From contig NZ_CP026304.1 of the NCBI RefSeq assembly GCF_003054555.1, forward strand, positions 7,130,001 through 7,194,000: 64,000 bases of DNA. The letters are read 5' to 3'. The notes under the pieces are model-generated. The model did not search any database, was not told where the DNA came from, and saw only the letters and a program-made list of their open reading frames with translations. The DNA comes from Streptomyces lunaelactis (GTDB taxonomy: Bacteria; Actinomycetota; Actinomycetes; Streptomycetales; Streptomycetaceae). Below are positions 43,503 through 52,670 of this stretch, one piece after another (position 1 is the stretch's first letter; every line of letters starts with the position of its first letter). The position numbers and the translations under genes were made by a program.

Positions 43503-44726
43503 ATGCTCATCGACAGGAGGAGAACTGCGTTGTCCCCTGCCCTGGACCGCCGTGATCTGTTGAAGCTGCTCGCCGCCGCGCCGGTCGCGGCCCAGTTCGC
43601 GGCCGCCGCTCCGGCCGCCGCCGCTCCCGCTCCGGCGCCCGCAGCCCGCGGCATCGTCAAATCGCTGCCGCCCGAGCTGTTCACGATCCGCGGCACCAAT
43701 GCCGAAACCAACTTCGCCGCCCTGCGCTCCAGCGGACTGGACACCCCCGCCGACCGCTTCTTCGTCCGCAACCACACCTCGACCCCCGTGCTGAGCGAGT
43801 CGGACTGGAAACTGACGGTGTGGGGCAGCGGGCTCCACGGCCGCCGCCCGGTCGAGTTCAGTTACGGCCGGCTGCGTTCGCTGCCGTCCGTCACCCGTAC
43901 CGTCCTCGTCGAATGCGCCGGAAACGGCCGCAACTTCTACGCCACCCAGCAGGGCGAGACCGTCAGCGGCACCCCCTGGACACTCGGTGCGATCGGCGCG
44001 GCGCGCTGGCGCGGAGTGCGGTTGCGAGATGTGCTGCACGAGGCCGGCATCTCCTCCTCCGCCGTCGACGTCATGCCGCGCGGGCTGGACGAGGAGTTCA
44101 TCAGCGGCGGCGTCAACCATGGCCGCGTGCGCCGCCCGCTGCCGGTCGCCAAGGCGCTCGACGATGTGATCCTCGCGTACGAGATGAACGGCGAGCCCCT
44201 CCCGTACGACCACGGCTACCCGGTCCGGGCGATCGTCCCGGCCTGGATCGGCATCGCCTCCATCAAGTGGCTCGGCGACATCGAGGTGAGCGACACACCG
44301 CTGTCGTCGCCGTGGACCACGGACTTCTACCGCCTCTTCGGCGACGCCTACCCGCCGGGCGGCAGCACACCGCTGAGCCGGCAGACCGTCAAGAGCGCGT
44401 TCGAGCTGCCGATCGGCGCGAACCTGGAGGCGGGCGAGCACCACCGGCTCACCGGCCGCGCCTGGTCGGCGGCGGCCCCCGTGCGGCACGTAGAGATCAG
44501 CACCGACGGCGGCGCGCACTGGCACCGGGCGCGGCTGCGGGACACCCCGCGCCGCGACAGCTGGGTCCGCTGGACGGCGGACTGGCACCCGCGCCGTACG
44601 GGCCCGGCCCAGCTGCTGGCCCGTACGACGGACCGGGCGGGCAACACGCAGCCGGGCCGTACGGTCCACAACACCCAGGGCTATCTCCTCGACGCCGTGG
44701 TCCGCCACCCGGTCACGGTCGTCTGA
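43503..44726 (+). CDS. Sulfite-oxidase-like molybdopterin enzyme, Tat-exported
   Basis: 407 residues. Twin-arginine signal DRRDLLKLLAAAPVAA followed by an Ala-rich region. The oxidoreductase Mo domain has the conserved Cys138 in VECAGNGR, and a C-terminal dimerisation Ig-like domain (HVEISTDGGAHWHRA) follows. Heme is not part of the chain. Substrate unknown. Starts close to the divergent PAP2-kinase gene. Confidence 0.88.
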   Translation: MLIDRRRTALSPALDRRDLLKLLAAAPVAAQFAAAAPAAAAPAPAPAARGIVKSLPPELFTIRGTNAETNFAALRSSGLDTPADRFFVRNHTSTPVLSESDWKLTVWGSGLHGRRPVEFSYGRLRSLPSVTRTVLVECAGNGRNFYATQQGETVSGTPWTLGAIGAARWRGVRLRDVLHEAGISSSAVDVMPRGLDEEFISGGVNHGRVRRPLPVAKALDDVILAYEMNGEPLPYDHGYPVRAIVPAWIGIASIKWLGDIEVSDTPLSSPWTTDFYRLFGDAYPPGGSTPLSRQTVKSAFELPIGANLEAGEHHRLTGRAWSAAAPVRHVEISTDGGAHWHRARLRDTPRRDSWVRWTADWHPRRTGPAQLLARTTDRAGNTQPGRTVHNTQGYLLDAVVRHPVTVV

Positions 44727-44775
44727 GGCTCGTTCGTCTGCCGCTCCCGCACGGCGGGCTGCCCCAAACCTCCGT

Positions 44776-44823
44776 ATAAAGGGCTAGGGAAGGGGCCCCA
44801 TAAAGGGCTGGGTAAGAGGCCCC
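44776..44823. repeat. 24-bp imperfect tandem repeat (2 copies)
   Basis: Two adjacent 24-base units, both beginning ATAAAGGGCT, with 21 of 24 identical positions. Each ends in GGCCCC and is locally AT-rich at its head. They are upstream of the aminotransferase-like gene; a regulatory role is possible but unproven. Confidence 0.5.
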
Positions 44824-44900
44824 CGAGGCGTGGCCTGATCCGCAAGCCACCCCTACGGGCCGGGCCGAGGTTCCGGGATGCGAGCGGCGGAGGTGGCGGC

Positions 44901-46118
44901 ATGCAGCGGACGTCTCCGGAAGGCCGTGGTCCCGTCCGTTACGGCCCGCCCGCCCCCGAGACGGGACTGCCCGTGCTGCCCGAGCTCGCCGCCGTGCTCG
45001 CGGCGGCGGGCGAGCGCGCCGAGGGCGAGCCGCCGGGTGGCGGCCCCGAGCTCTGCGAGGCGGCCGCCGGCTACTGGTGGCGGCGCGGGCTGCGCTCCCG
45101 GCCCGACGAGCTGGCCGCCGCCGCCGGCGCGCAGGCCCTGCTGTTCGCGCTGATCGGCGCGTACGGCGGGGATGTGCTGATGCCCCGGCCGTGCCCCGTC
45201 TGGTGGACTCCGCAGGTCCGGCTCCTCGGCCGGCCCGCCTACCATGTGCCGACCCCGGCGGAGTGCGGCGGCGTACCCGATCCGTTCGCGCTCCTTGAGA
45301 CCGTACGCAGGGTGCGCGCCGAGGGCGGTGTGCCCCGTCTGCTGCTGCTGTCCGTCGTCGACGATCCCACCGCGACCGTCGCCCCGCCCGAGACCGTGCG
45401 CGAGGCGTGCGAGGCCGCGGTGGGCGAGGGCCTGCACATCATCAGCGACGAGACCTGGCGGGACACCCTGCACCAGCCGCACGAGACCGTGCTGCTCAGC
45501 CCCGCCGAGATGTGCCCCGAGGACGTGACCGTCATCAGTGACCTGGCGGGGGCGCTCACCCCCGCCTCCTGGCCGGTCGCCGTCGCCCGCTTCCCGCCCA
45601 CCGAGCAGGGCATCGTCCGCCGTGCCAGGACCCTGGACATCCTCACCGCCCTCGGCGCGGTCGTGGCCGCACCCATCGCGGCGGCAGCCGCCCACGCGCT
45701 CGGCGAGCCGGGTCCGGTCACGGCCAGGGCGGTGCAGGCCGCCGCGCTCCACGCGCGCGTGGCGGCAGCGGCGCACCGCGCGGTCCTCGTCTCCGGCGCG
45801 CTGGCCCGCCCTCCGCAGGCGGGCCGCCATCTGTATGTGGACCTCGGACCGCTGCGCTCCCGGCTCGCCGAACGGGGCGTGAACGACTCCATGGAGCTCG
45901 AGGAGTATCTGACGGACCGCCTCGGGACCCCCGTGCCCGGTGGGCACCGGTTCGGCGACGAGCTGGGCGCACTGCGCGTACGGCTGGCCACGGGGCCGTT
46001 GCTGGGAGCGACTCCGGAGCAGCGACTGGAATCCCTCACCTCACTGACACCTCTGGAATTGCCGCATGTGGCCGAGGCGTTGAGGACTCTTGGAACGGCC
46101 TTCGACGAACTGCGTTGA
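44901..46118 (+). CDS. Aminotransferase class I/II-like protein lacking an evident PLP lysine
   Basis: 405 residues with a fold-type-I layout: AAAAGAQALLFALIGAYGGD, an LLLLSVVDDPTATVAPP strand, and IISDETWRDT (the usual D-E/Y pair). Where the catalytic lysine should follow (normally S-x-S-K), the sequence is VTVISDLAGALTPASWP, which has no Lys. The rest is Ala/Leu/Arg-rich. Probably a non-catalytic homologue or a variant enzyme. GGAGG 7 bases before the ATG; the next gene starts 13 bases downstream. Confidence 0.75.
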   Translation: MQRTSPEGRGPVRYGPPAPETGLPVLPELAAVLAAAGERAEGEPPGGGPELCEAAAGYWWRRGLRSRPDELAAAAGAQALLFALIGAYGGDVLMPRPCPVWWTPQVRLLGRPAYHVPTPAECGGVPDPFALLETVRRVRAEGGVPRLLLLSVVDDPTATVAPPETVREACEAAVGEGLHIISDETWRDTLHQPHETVLLSPAEMCPEDVTVISDLAGALTPASWPVAVARFPPTEQGIVRRARTLDILTALGAVVAAPIAAAAAHALGEPGPVTARAVQAAALHARVAAAAHRAVLVSGALARPPQAGRHLYVDLGPLRSRLAERGVNDSMELEEYLTDRLGTPVPGGHRFGDELGALRVRLATGPLLGATPEQRLESLTSLTPLELPHVAEALRTLGTAFDELR

Positions 46119-46130
46119 ACGGAGCCCCGG

Positions 46131-47273
46131 ATGACGGATCGGACGGAGCAGGCGGAGCACTCGGAGCCCTCGGGACGGACGCGGCACTCGGCACACGCAG
46201 GTCAGGCAGGTCAGGCAGGTCAAGCGGTGGAGACAGCGCGGGCAGGAGCCGCCGGACACACAGCGGCCGCCGGCCCGCCGGCCGCCCCGGCCGCCGGCAT
46301 ACGCCCCCACTCCCTCACCCGTCCCCTCGGCGAGCTCCGCCACTGGCCCGGGTCCTTCGCCGACCGCCTCACCGCGCCGCTCCCCGGCGTACGCGCCATG
46401 GCGCGCCTCGCCAGAGAAGGCGCCGTACGCCCCGGCCCCGACGGGCTCCTGGACATTCCGCTGCTGCCGTTCGCACCGGGACCGCTGCCCTCCGTCGACA
46501 CCGCGACCCTCGCCGTCACCTGGGCGGGACACGCCAGTTGGGTGCTGAGCATCGGCGGGCTCACCGTCCTCACCGACCCCGTGTGGTCGCGCCGGATCCT
46601 CGGTACTCCTGCCCGGGTCACCCCCGTCGGGGTGCGCTGGGAGGATCTGCCGCGCATCGACGCGGTGGTCATCAGCCACAACCACTTCGACCATCTGGAC
46701 GCCCCGACGCTGAAGAGACTTCCGCGCCGCACTCCGCTCTTCGTCCCGGCGGGCCTCGGCCGCTGGTTCCGGCGCCGCCGCTTCACCCGGGTGACCGAAC
46801 TCGACTGGTGGGAGGGTGCGGATTTCAAGGGGGTGCGGTTCGACTTCGTGCCGGCCCATCACTGGTCCAAGCGGACCCTCACCGACACCTGCCGCTCACT
46901 GTGGGGCGGTTGGGTGCTGGCGGACCCGTACGGCCAGTCCGTGTACTTCGCGGGCGACACGGGCTACGGCCACTGGTTCAAGGAGATCGGCCGACGGCAC
47001 CCCCATCTCGATCTGGCCCTGCTGCCGATCGGCGCGTACGAACCGCGCTGGTGGCTCAGCGACGTACACACGGATCCCGAGGAGGCGGTGCGCGCCTTCG
47101 AGGACCTCGGGGCGCGGAACATGGCCCCGATGCACTGGGCGACGTTCGTGCTCTCCGCGGAGCCGGTGCTCGAGCCGCTCAGCCGGGTCCGTGCCGCCTG
47201 GGAGCGCACCGGCCGCCCGCGCAGGCAGCTGTGGGACCTGCCGGTCGGCGGCTCACGCGTGCTGACCGGGTGA
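46131..47273 (+). CDS. MBL-fold hydrolase, NAPE-PLD-like
   Basis: 380 residues. After ~80 poorly ordered, Ala/Gly/His-rich residues comes the metallo-beta-lactamase fold: TWAGHASWVLSIGG, VVISHNHFDHLDAPT (H-x-H-x-D-H) and VYFAGDTGYGHWFKEIG. The shape matches N-acyl-phosphatidylethanolamine phospholipase D-like proteins (lactamase_B_2). Its 3' end overlaps the convergent DedA gene by 21 bases. Probably acts on phospholipid-like substrates. Confidence 0.85.
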   Translation: MTDRTEQAEHSEPSGRTRHSAHAGQAGQAGQAVETARAGAAGHTAAAGPPAAPAAGIRPHSLTRPLGELRHWPGSFADRLTAPLPGVRAMARLAREGAVRPGPDGLLDIPLLPFAPGPLPSVDTATLAVTWAGHASWVLSIGGLTVLTDPVWSRRILGTPARVTPVGVRWEDLPRIDAVVISHNHFDHLDAPTLKRLPRRTPLFVPAGLGRWFRRRRFTRVTELDWWEGADFKGVRFDFVPAHHWSKRTLTDTCRSLWGGWVLADPYGQSVYFAGDTGYGHWFKEIGRRHPHLDLALLPIGAYEPRWWLSDVHTDPEEAVRAFEDLGARNMAPMHWATFVLSAEPVLEPLSRVRAAWERTGRPRRQLWDLPVGGSRVLTG

Positions 47274-48014
47274 GCCGGGTGAGCCGGGTGAACCGGTGGA
47301 GCCGGTGGAGTCGGACGAACCGGCCGTCCCGGTCCCGGAACCGCTGCCGGAACCGCTCCCAGAACTGGTTCCGGCACCGCGCCGCACCCTGCGCCACAGC
47401 GCCGGCGCCCCGCTGATCACCACGGTCAGCGCCACCGCCGCGACCACGCCCTTCCACGGCTCGTCGAAGAGCGAGCCTCCCAGAATCCCGATCAGCTGAT
47501 ACGTCGCCGCCCAGGCGAGGCACGCCGGGATGTCGCCGCGCACGAACCGGCGCAGCGGCATCCTGCCGAGCAGACAGGCCAGCATCACCGGGATCCGCCC
47601 GGCGGGCACCAGCCGGGAGAGCACCAGCACCGCAACGCCGTGCTCGTCCAGTTTGCGCTGCGCCTGCTCGAGCCGGTCGGGTGCGGCCCGGTCGCGCAAC
47701 GCCACCAGCCAGCGAGAGCCGTTCTTGGAGCGGATCCCGCGCTGCCCCAGCCAGTACAGCCCGACATCCCCGAGGAACGCGGCGAACGACGCCACCAGGA
47801 ACACGTACAGCAGCGCCAGCGGATCCGTCTGATGGAAGGCCACCACCGCGGCCGAACTCACCACCGCCCCCGTCGGGATCACCGGTACCAGCGCACCCAG
47901 CGCCACCAGCAGGAACAACGACGGATAGCCGACGGCCTGCTGCGTCGACTCGGGCGGCAGTCGCCCCACGGCCTCCGACAGCTGTCCGAGCGTTCGCGAC
48001 ACCTGAGATCTCAC
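47253..48014 (-). CDS. DedA/SNARE-associated-type membrane protein with Ser/Gly tail
   Basis: 253 residues, about five hydrophobic segments. LGDVGLYWLGQRGI and SRLVPAGRIPVMLACLLGRM are DedA-family signatures; proteins of this family are linked to undecaprenyl or phospholipid translocation. The final ~40 residues are a Ser/Gly/Thr/Pro low-complexity tail. GTG start inside the 4-base overlap with the upstream MBL gene. Confidence 0.85.
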   Translation of the reverse strand: MRSQVSRTLGQLSEAVGRLPPESTQQAVGYPSLFLLVALGALVPVIPTGAVVSSAAVVAFHQTDPLALLYVFLVASFAAFLGDVGLYWLGQRGIRSKNGSRWLVALRDRAAPDRLEQAQRKLDEHGVAVLVLSRLVPAGRIPVMLACLLGRMPLRRFVRGDIPACLAWAATYQLIGILGGSLFDEPWKGVVAAVALTVVISGAPALWRRVRRGAGTSSGSGSGSGSGTGTAGSSDSTGSTGSPGSPGSPGQHA

Positions 48015-48793
48015 CGGGCTGCCTCCGGTCTGACCCGCCCGCCGTGCTCCAGCAGATGCACCGCCACCTGCGGAGCCAGTCGCGCCGCTTTGCGTACGAA
48101 CTCCTCGCCCGGGGCGTAGAACTCGTGCGGCCGGATCCCGTCCATCCCGATCGGCCAGTACGTGCCGTAGTGCACCGGCACCGCCGCGCGCGGCGCGAGC
48201 GCGGCGAGTGCCTGCGCCGCCCGGCCCGGGTCCAGATGCCCGTGCCCGAGATACGGCCCCCAGCCACCCACCGGCAGCAACGCCACATCCACCGGGCCGA
48301 CCTCCTCGGCCATGGAGTCGAAGAGCCCGGTGTCCCCGGCGAAGTACGTACGCGCCTCACCACTGATCACATAGCCGAGCGCGGGCGAACGGTGCGGCCC
48401 CAGCGGCAGCCGCCGCCCGTCGTGCAGGGCGGGCACGGCCCGCACCCGCAGCGCGTCGACCCGCACCTCGTCGCCCGGCGCCACCTCGGTGACCCGCAGC
48501 CCGGCCGCGCTCGTGACCCGCTTCAGCCCCGGCACGGAGCGGCCCGCGCCGCGCGGCAGCACCAGCCGGGTACCGGGCGCCAGCCGGGCCAGCGAGCGCA
48601 GATGCAGATGGTCGGAGTGCAGATGGGAGACGAGGACCGCCTCGGCGACCGCGGCCTCGGCCGGCGGCAGCTCACCGCTCCGTCTGCGCAGATGCGCCAT
48701 CCGGCGCGCGAACAGCGGGTCGGTGAGTACTCGCACCCCGGAGTCCTCGATCGTGCAGGTGGCATGACCCCACCAGGTGACCTCCACCGGCAC
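48011..48793 (-). CDS. MBL-fold metallo-hydrolase
   Basis: 260 residues. VLVSHLHSDHLHLRSLA supplies the H-x-H-x-D-H metal site, TYFAGDTGLFDSMAEEV the later Asp, and VPVHYGTYWPIG the last His. Short, compact lactamase_B_2 form without the long front of the NAPE-PLD-like gene nearby. Overlaps dedA, so they are co-transcribed. Confidence 0.87.
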   Translation of the reverse strand: MPVEVTWWGHATCTIEDSGVRVLTDPLFARRMAHLRRRSGELPPAEAAVAEAVLVSHLHSDHLHLRSLARLAPGTRLVLPRGAGRSVPGLKRVTSAAGLRVTEVAPGDEVRVDALRVRAVPALHDGRRLPLGPHRSPALGYVISGEARTYFAGDTGLFDSMAEEVGPVDVALLPVGGWGPYLGHGHLDPGRAAQALAALAPRAAVPVHYGTYWPIGMDGIRPHEFYAPGEEFVRKAARLAPQVAVHLLEHGGRVRPEAAR

Positions 48794-48985
48794 GCGCCGC
48801 CTCCTCGTTCCCGCCGACCGCTCCCGTTGACTGTTCCCGCTGACCGCTCCCGCTCCCGCTCCCGTTCTCGTACGAGCCTAGGTCCTGTCCGGGTGATGGG
48901 CCGATCGGAGTAGCGTCGGCGACGACGGCGAGCGCAGGGGGACGGACCATGGACGGCGTACGAGTCCGACGTCGAAGCGAGCCAT

Positions 48986-49183
48986 GTGAACCTCTTCGTC
49001 GCACCCAACGAACGTGTGTTGTCACGGGCGTTGACCTCCGTGCCCGACTTCTTCGCCGAGTGCGAGCGCCGAGGCGTGAGGCTGGAGACCGCGGGCCTGG
49101 ACGAGCCCGCCTACGACGCGGCGATGAAGGCCGGCGTCCACCGCAGGCTCTCGATGCCGACGGCCGGCTACGGCGGCTGCTGA
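48986..49183 (+). CDS. Small hypothetical protein or broken gene
   Basis: 65 residues from a GTG, well coding (LFVAPNERVLSRALTSVPDF, FAECERRGVRLETAGLD). The same frame stays protein-like ~12 residues further upstream (YESDVEASH), where an ATG (48949) is in a different frame. So a frameshift near 48957 is likely if the gene originally began there. Family not recognised. Confidence 0.45.
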   Translation: MNLFVAPNERVLSRALTSVPDFFAECERRGVRLETAGLDEPAYDAAMKAGVHRRLSMPTAGYGGC

Positions 49184-49265
49184 TCGCGCCGCGGCACGCA
49201 GCGCCGGATCGCGTCCGCCCCTGTGCCACGCTGGAGATCCGCTCCAAGGGTGAGGTGAGGACGGC

Positions 49266-51392
49266 GTGGTCCAGGGGAGATGGCGTACGGCCGGCAGTGC
49301 CCTGCTGCGCGTGATCGTGGTGTGGGCGGTGTCCACGCTGACGCTGCTGGCGCTCGCCGGGCTGCTGCCCGACTTCCAGCTCCAGTCCGACGACGGCGAC
49401 AGCATGACCAGAACCGCGGTCACCGCCGCTCTGGGTGCGGGCGCCTTCGGTCTGCTGAGCGCGCTGGTCTGGCCGATTCTGGTACGGGCCCTGCTGCTCG
49501 TACCGGCCCTGGTGCTCGGCCTGTTGGTGTTCTTCCTCAATGGCTCGCTGCTGCTGATCGCCCTCTGGCTGATCCCGGACGGACGCGGCGCGGCCGACCC
49601 GGAGACCGCGGTCGTCGTCGCCGCCGTCATGTCCGCCGTCGCCTCCACCACCTCCACCGCGCTCGCCGTCCGCGACGACAACGCCTACCGGCGCAGGCTC
49701 TCCCGGCTCGCCGACCGCCGTCGCCGCAGAAGCGGGGAGGACGGCAGCCGTACGGGAACTCCCGGTACGGTCTTTCTGCAGCTCGACGGGGTCGGGCACC
49801 AGGTGCTGCGGCGGGCCGCCGACGACGGGGTGATGCCGACCGTCGCCGACTGGATCGGGAACACCCACCGGCTCACGCCCTGGCGCACCGACTGGTCCAG
49901 CCAGACCGGCGCCAGCCAGCTCGGCATCCTGCACGGCTCCAACCACGATGTCCCGGCCTTCCGCTGGTACGAGAAGGACAGCGGCCGGGTCATGGTCAGC
50001 AACCGGCCCGCGAGCGCCGGCGAACTGCAGCGCCGCGCCATCGAACGCACCGGCGACGGCGGACTGCTCACCGTCGACGGCGCCAGCCGCGGCAACCTCT
50101 TCAGCGGCGGCGCCGACCAGCTCGCCCTCGTGCTGTCCATGGCCGCCAGACGCGGCCGGGCCAACCGATCGCGGGCCGGCTACTTCGCGTACTTCTGCGA
50201 CCCCGCCAACGCCGTCCGTACCGCACTGTCGTTCATCGCCGAAGTCGCGCGCGAGATCGTCCAGTCGACGCGGGCGCGGCTGCGCGGCGACCGGCCGCGG
50301 ATCAAGCGTGGCGGGCTGTACCCCCTCATCCGCGCGTTCGCGACCGTCGTCGAGCGGGATGTGGTGGTCGCCGCGGTGATCGGGGACATGCTCGTCGGAC
50401 GTACCGCCGTTTACGCCGACCTCGTCGCGTACGACGAAGTGGCGCACCACTCCGGGCCGCACAGCCGGGACGTGTCGCTGGTGCTCGAGCGCCTCGACCG
50501 TTCGCTCGCGCTGATCGCCAAGGTCGCCGAACACGCCCCGCGCAGCTACCGGATCGTGCTGCTGTCCGACCACGGCCAGAGCCCGGGGGAGACCTTCGAG
50601 GGCGCGTACGGGCTCTCGCTCAAGGACCTGGTGCGGGCGGGCTGCGGGCTGCCGGTCTCGCGCCGGGCGGAACGCTCCAAGCGCGGCGCCGAGGCACGCG
50701 ACGCCGCGGGCGACGCCCTGCGCAGCGCGCTGCACCGGCGGGTGGCCGAGGGCGCGGAACAACAACCGCCGGCCGGCTCCGACCCGATCGTTCTCGCCTC
50801 GGGGAATCTCGCGCTGATCTCCTTCCCGGATTCGGAGGGACGCCTGAGCCGCGAGCAGATCGAACGCCGCCACCCCGCGCTGCTCAGTACGCTCGCCAAC
50901 CATCCCGGAATCGGCTTTCTGCTGGTGCGCAGCGAGGAGCACGGCTCGGTGGTGCTCGGCAGGGACGGCGCCGAGGTGCCGGTCAAGGAGCTGACGGACT
51001 ACGGTCCGCTGGCCGTCTTCGGCAAGGGCGCGGCCGATGCCGTACGCCGCACCGACTCGTTCCCGCATGTCGCCGACATCATGGTCAACTCGATGCACGA
51101 TCCGGCGACGGGCGCGGTGCACGCCTTCGAGGAGCAGATCAGCTCGCACGGCGGGCTCGGCGGCGAACAGTCCCGGCCCTTCCTGCTCTCGCCGCTCGAG
51201 CTGTCGGCACCCGTCGCCGCGGGCGGGGAACTCGTCGGTGCGGAGCACGTCCACCGGGTGCTGAGGCGCTGGCTGCTCGAGTGCGAGGTGCCGCAGGTGC
51301 CGGTCGGACCGCTGGAGGTTTCCCGGCCCCACGGCGAAACGGAAGCAGGGGTTCCGGCAGCCGGTCCCGCCGTGCCGGACAAAAGCGGGTGA
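49266..51392 (+). CDS. Holin-like membrane domain fused to a type I phosphodiesterase/nucleotide pyrophosphatase
   Basis: 708 residues. Residues ~1-125 have four membrane helices like the phage-holin-4/YvlD family (LLRVIVVWAVSTLTLLAL, ALVWPILVRALLLVPALVLG). From ~165 the chain is an alkaline-phosphatase-superfamily phosphodiesterase: VFLQLDGVGHQVL, GASQLGILHGSNH (nucleophile Ser/Thr region), YDEVAHHSGPHS, VLLSDHGQSPG and EEQISSHGGLGGEQSRPF, the last being a typical His segment. GTG start. Likely hydrolyses a lipid- or nucleotide-linked phosphodiester at the membrane. Confidence 0.85.
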   Translation: MVQGRWRTAGSALLRVIVVWAVSTLTLLALAGLLPDFQLQSDDGDSMTRTAVTAALGAGAFGLLSALVWPILVRALLLVPALVLGLLVFFLNGSLLLIALWLIPDGRGAADPETAVVVAAVMSAVASTTSTALAVRDDNAYRRRLSRLADRRRRRSGEDGSRTGTPGTVFLQLDGVGHQVLRRAADDGVMPTVADWIGNTHRLTPWRTDWSSQTGASQLGILHGSNHDVPAFRWYEKDSGRVMVSNRPASAGELQRRAIERTGDGGLLTVDGASRGNLFSGGADQLALVLSMAARRGRANRSRAGYFAYFCDPANAVRTALSFIAEVAREIVQSTRARLRGDRPRIKRGGLYPLIRAFATVVERDVVVAAVIGDMLVGRTAVYADLVAYDEVAHHSGPHSRDVSLVLERLDRSLALIAKVAEHAPRSYRIVLLSDHGQSPGETFEGAYGLSLKDLVRAGCGLPVSRRAERSKRGAEARDAAGDALRSALHRRVAEGAEQQPPAGSDPIVLASGNLALISFPDSEGRLSREQIERRHPALLSTLANHPGIGFLLVRSEEHGSVVLGRDGAEVPVKELTDYGPLAVFGKGAADAVRRTDSFPHVADIMVNSMHDPATGAVHAFEEQISSHGGLGGEQSRPFLLSPLELSAPVAAGGELVGAEHVHRVLRRWLLECEVPQVPVGPLEVSRPHGETEAGVPAAGPAVPDKSG

Positions 51393-51505
51393 TGTGGAGT
51401 ATTGCCTCTCGTCGCAGCGTGAGCCCCGGGGACCAGGGGTTTTCCTTCCGCTGAGCGCGGCCTTCCGGATACGTTGAGGAAACGGAAGGTCCGCCGGAGC
51501 AGGGA

Positions 51506-52567
51506 GTGTGCCCGTTGCGTGCTGTGGTGTTCGAGGAATTCGGGAAGCCGCTCGAGGTGCGGGAGGTGCCCGACCCCGTGGCGGCCCACGACGGTGCGGT
51601 CGTCCGGGTCGAGGCGACGGGTCTGTGCCGCAGCGACTGGCACGGCTGGATGGGTCACGACTCCGGCATCACGCTCCCGCACGTCCCCGGGCACGAACTG
51701 TCCGGCGTGATCGAGTCGGTGGGCGACGACGTCGCCAACTGGCGCCCCGGCGACCGGGTCACGGTGCCCTTCATCTGTGCCTGCGGCCGGTGCGACGCGT
51801 GCGCCCGCGGCGCCCAGCAGGTGTGCGAGCGGCAGGAGCAGCCGGGCTTCACGCACTGGGGGTCCTTCGCCGAGTACGTCCCCGTCCACCACGCCGACGC
51901 CAACCTGGTGGCCCTTCCCGAGACGATGTCGTTCGCCACGGCCGCGAGCCTGGGCTGCCGGTTCGCCACCGCCTACCGCGCGGTGGTGGGGCAGGGCAGG
52001 GTGCGGCCGGGGGAGTGGGTCGCGGTACACGGCTGCGGCGGGGGGGGCCTGTCCGCGGTGATGATCGCCGCTGCGTGCGGGGCCCGGGTCGTCGCCGTCG
52101 ACGTCTCGCCCGGTGCGCTGGAGCTGGCCAGGACGTTCGGCGCATCGGTGTGCCTGGATGCCTCCGCGCTGACCGGGAGCGTCGCCGAAGCGGTCCACGA
52201 GGCGACCGACGGCGGCGCCCATCTCTCGCTGGACGCCCTGGGTGCGCCGGTGACCTGCGTGAACTCTGTGCAGAGCCTGCGCCGCCAGGGCCGGCATGTG
52301 CAGGTCGGCCTGCTGCCCGACGGCGTCCGGCTGCCGATGGACCGGGTCGTAGCGCTGGAGCTCGAGATCCTTGGCAGCCATGGCATGGCGGCGCACGCCT
52401 ACCCGGAGATGATGGCGATGGTGGCCTCCGGAGCGCTGCGGCCGGATCTGCTGGTGACGACGGAGATCGGCCTCGACGAGGCACCGGCGGCGCTCGTCGG
52501 TCTGGGCGGTGCGTCGGGGACGGGTGTCACTGTGATCACCCCGCACGGAACGGGCGCGGCGCGGTGA
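51506..52567 (+). CDS. Zinc-dependent alcohol dehydrogenase (MDR family)
   Basis: 353 residues. Catalytic zinc site TGLCRSDWHGWMG and PGHELSG, structural zinc CACGRCDACARGAQQVCER (four Cys), NAD-binding GCGGGGLSAVMIAAACG. Start GTG; a TTG nine bases later (MRAVVFEEFG) is an equally family-like choice and has GGGAG at better spacing. Substrate unknown. Confidence 0.88.
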   Translation: MCPLRAVVFEEFGKPLEVREVPDPVAAHDGAVVRVEATGLCRSDWHGWMGHDSGITLPHVPGHELSGVIESVGDDVANWRPGDRVTVPFICACGRCDACARGAQQVCERQEQPGFTHWGSFAEYVPVHHADANLVALPETMSFATAASLGCRFATAYRAVVGQGRVRPGEWVAVHGCGGGGLSAVMIAAACGARVVAVDVSPGALELARTFGASVCLDASALTGSVAEAVHEATDGGAHLSLDALGAPVTCVNSVQSLRRQGRHVQVGLLPDGVRLPMDRVVALELEILGSHGMAAHAYPEMMAMVASGALRPDLLVTTEIGLDEAPAALVGLGGASGTGVTVITPHGTGAAR

Positions 52568-52670
52568 GTTCGGCGTAATGGGCGTACCCCGGTAGAGCGG
52601 AATTCGGCCGTAACGGGGCACAACGGAGCGGTTCCTGGGCACAGGAGGCATGTCCAGGAGGTCGTGCCCC

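Noticed and set aside
48949..49314. Arg-rich reading frame starting at the first ATG before the small gene
   Set aside because: Composition is the typical shifted-frame Arg/Pro pattern; the neighbouring frame is protein-like.
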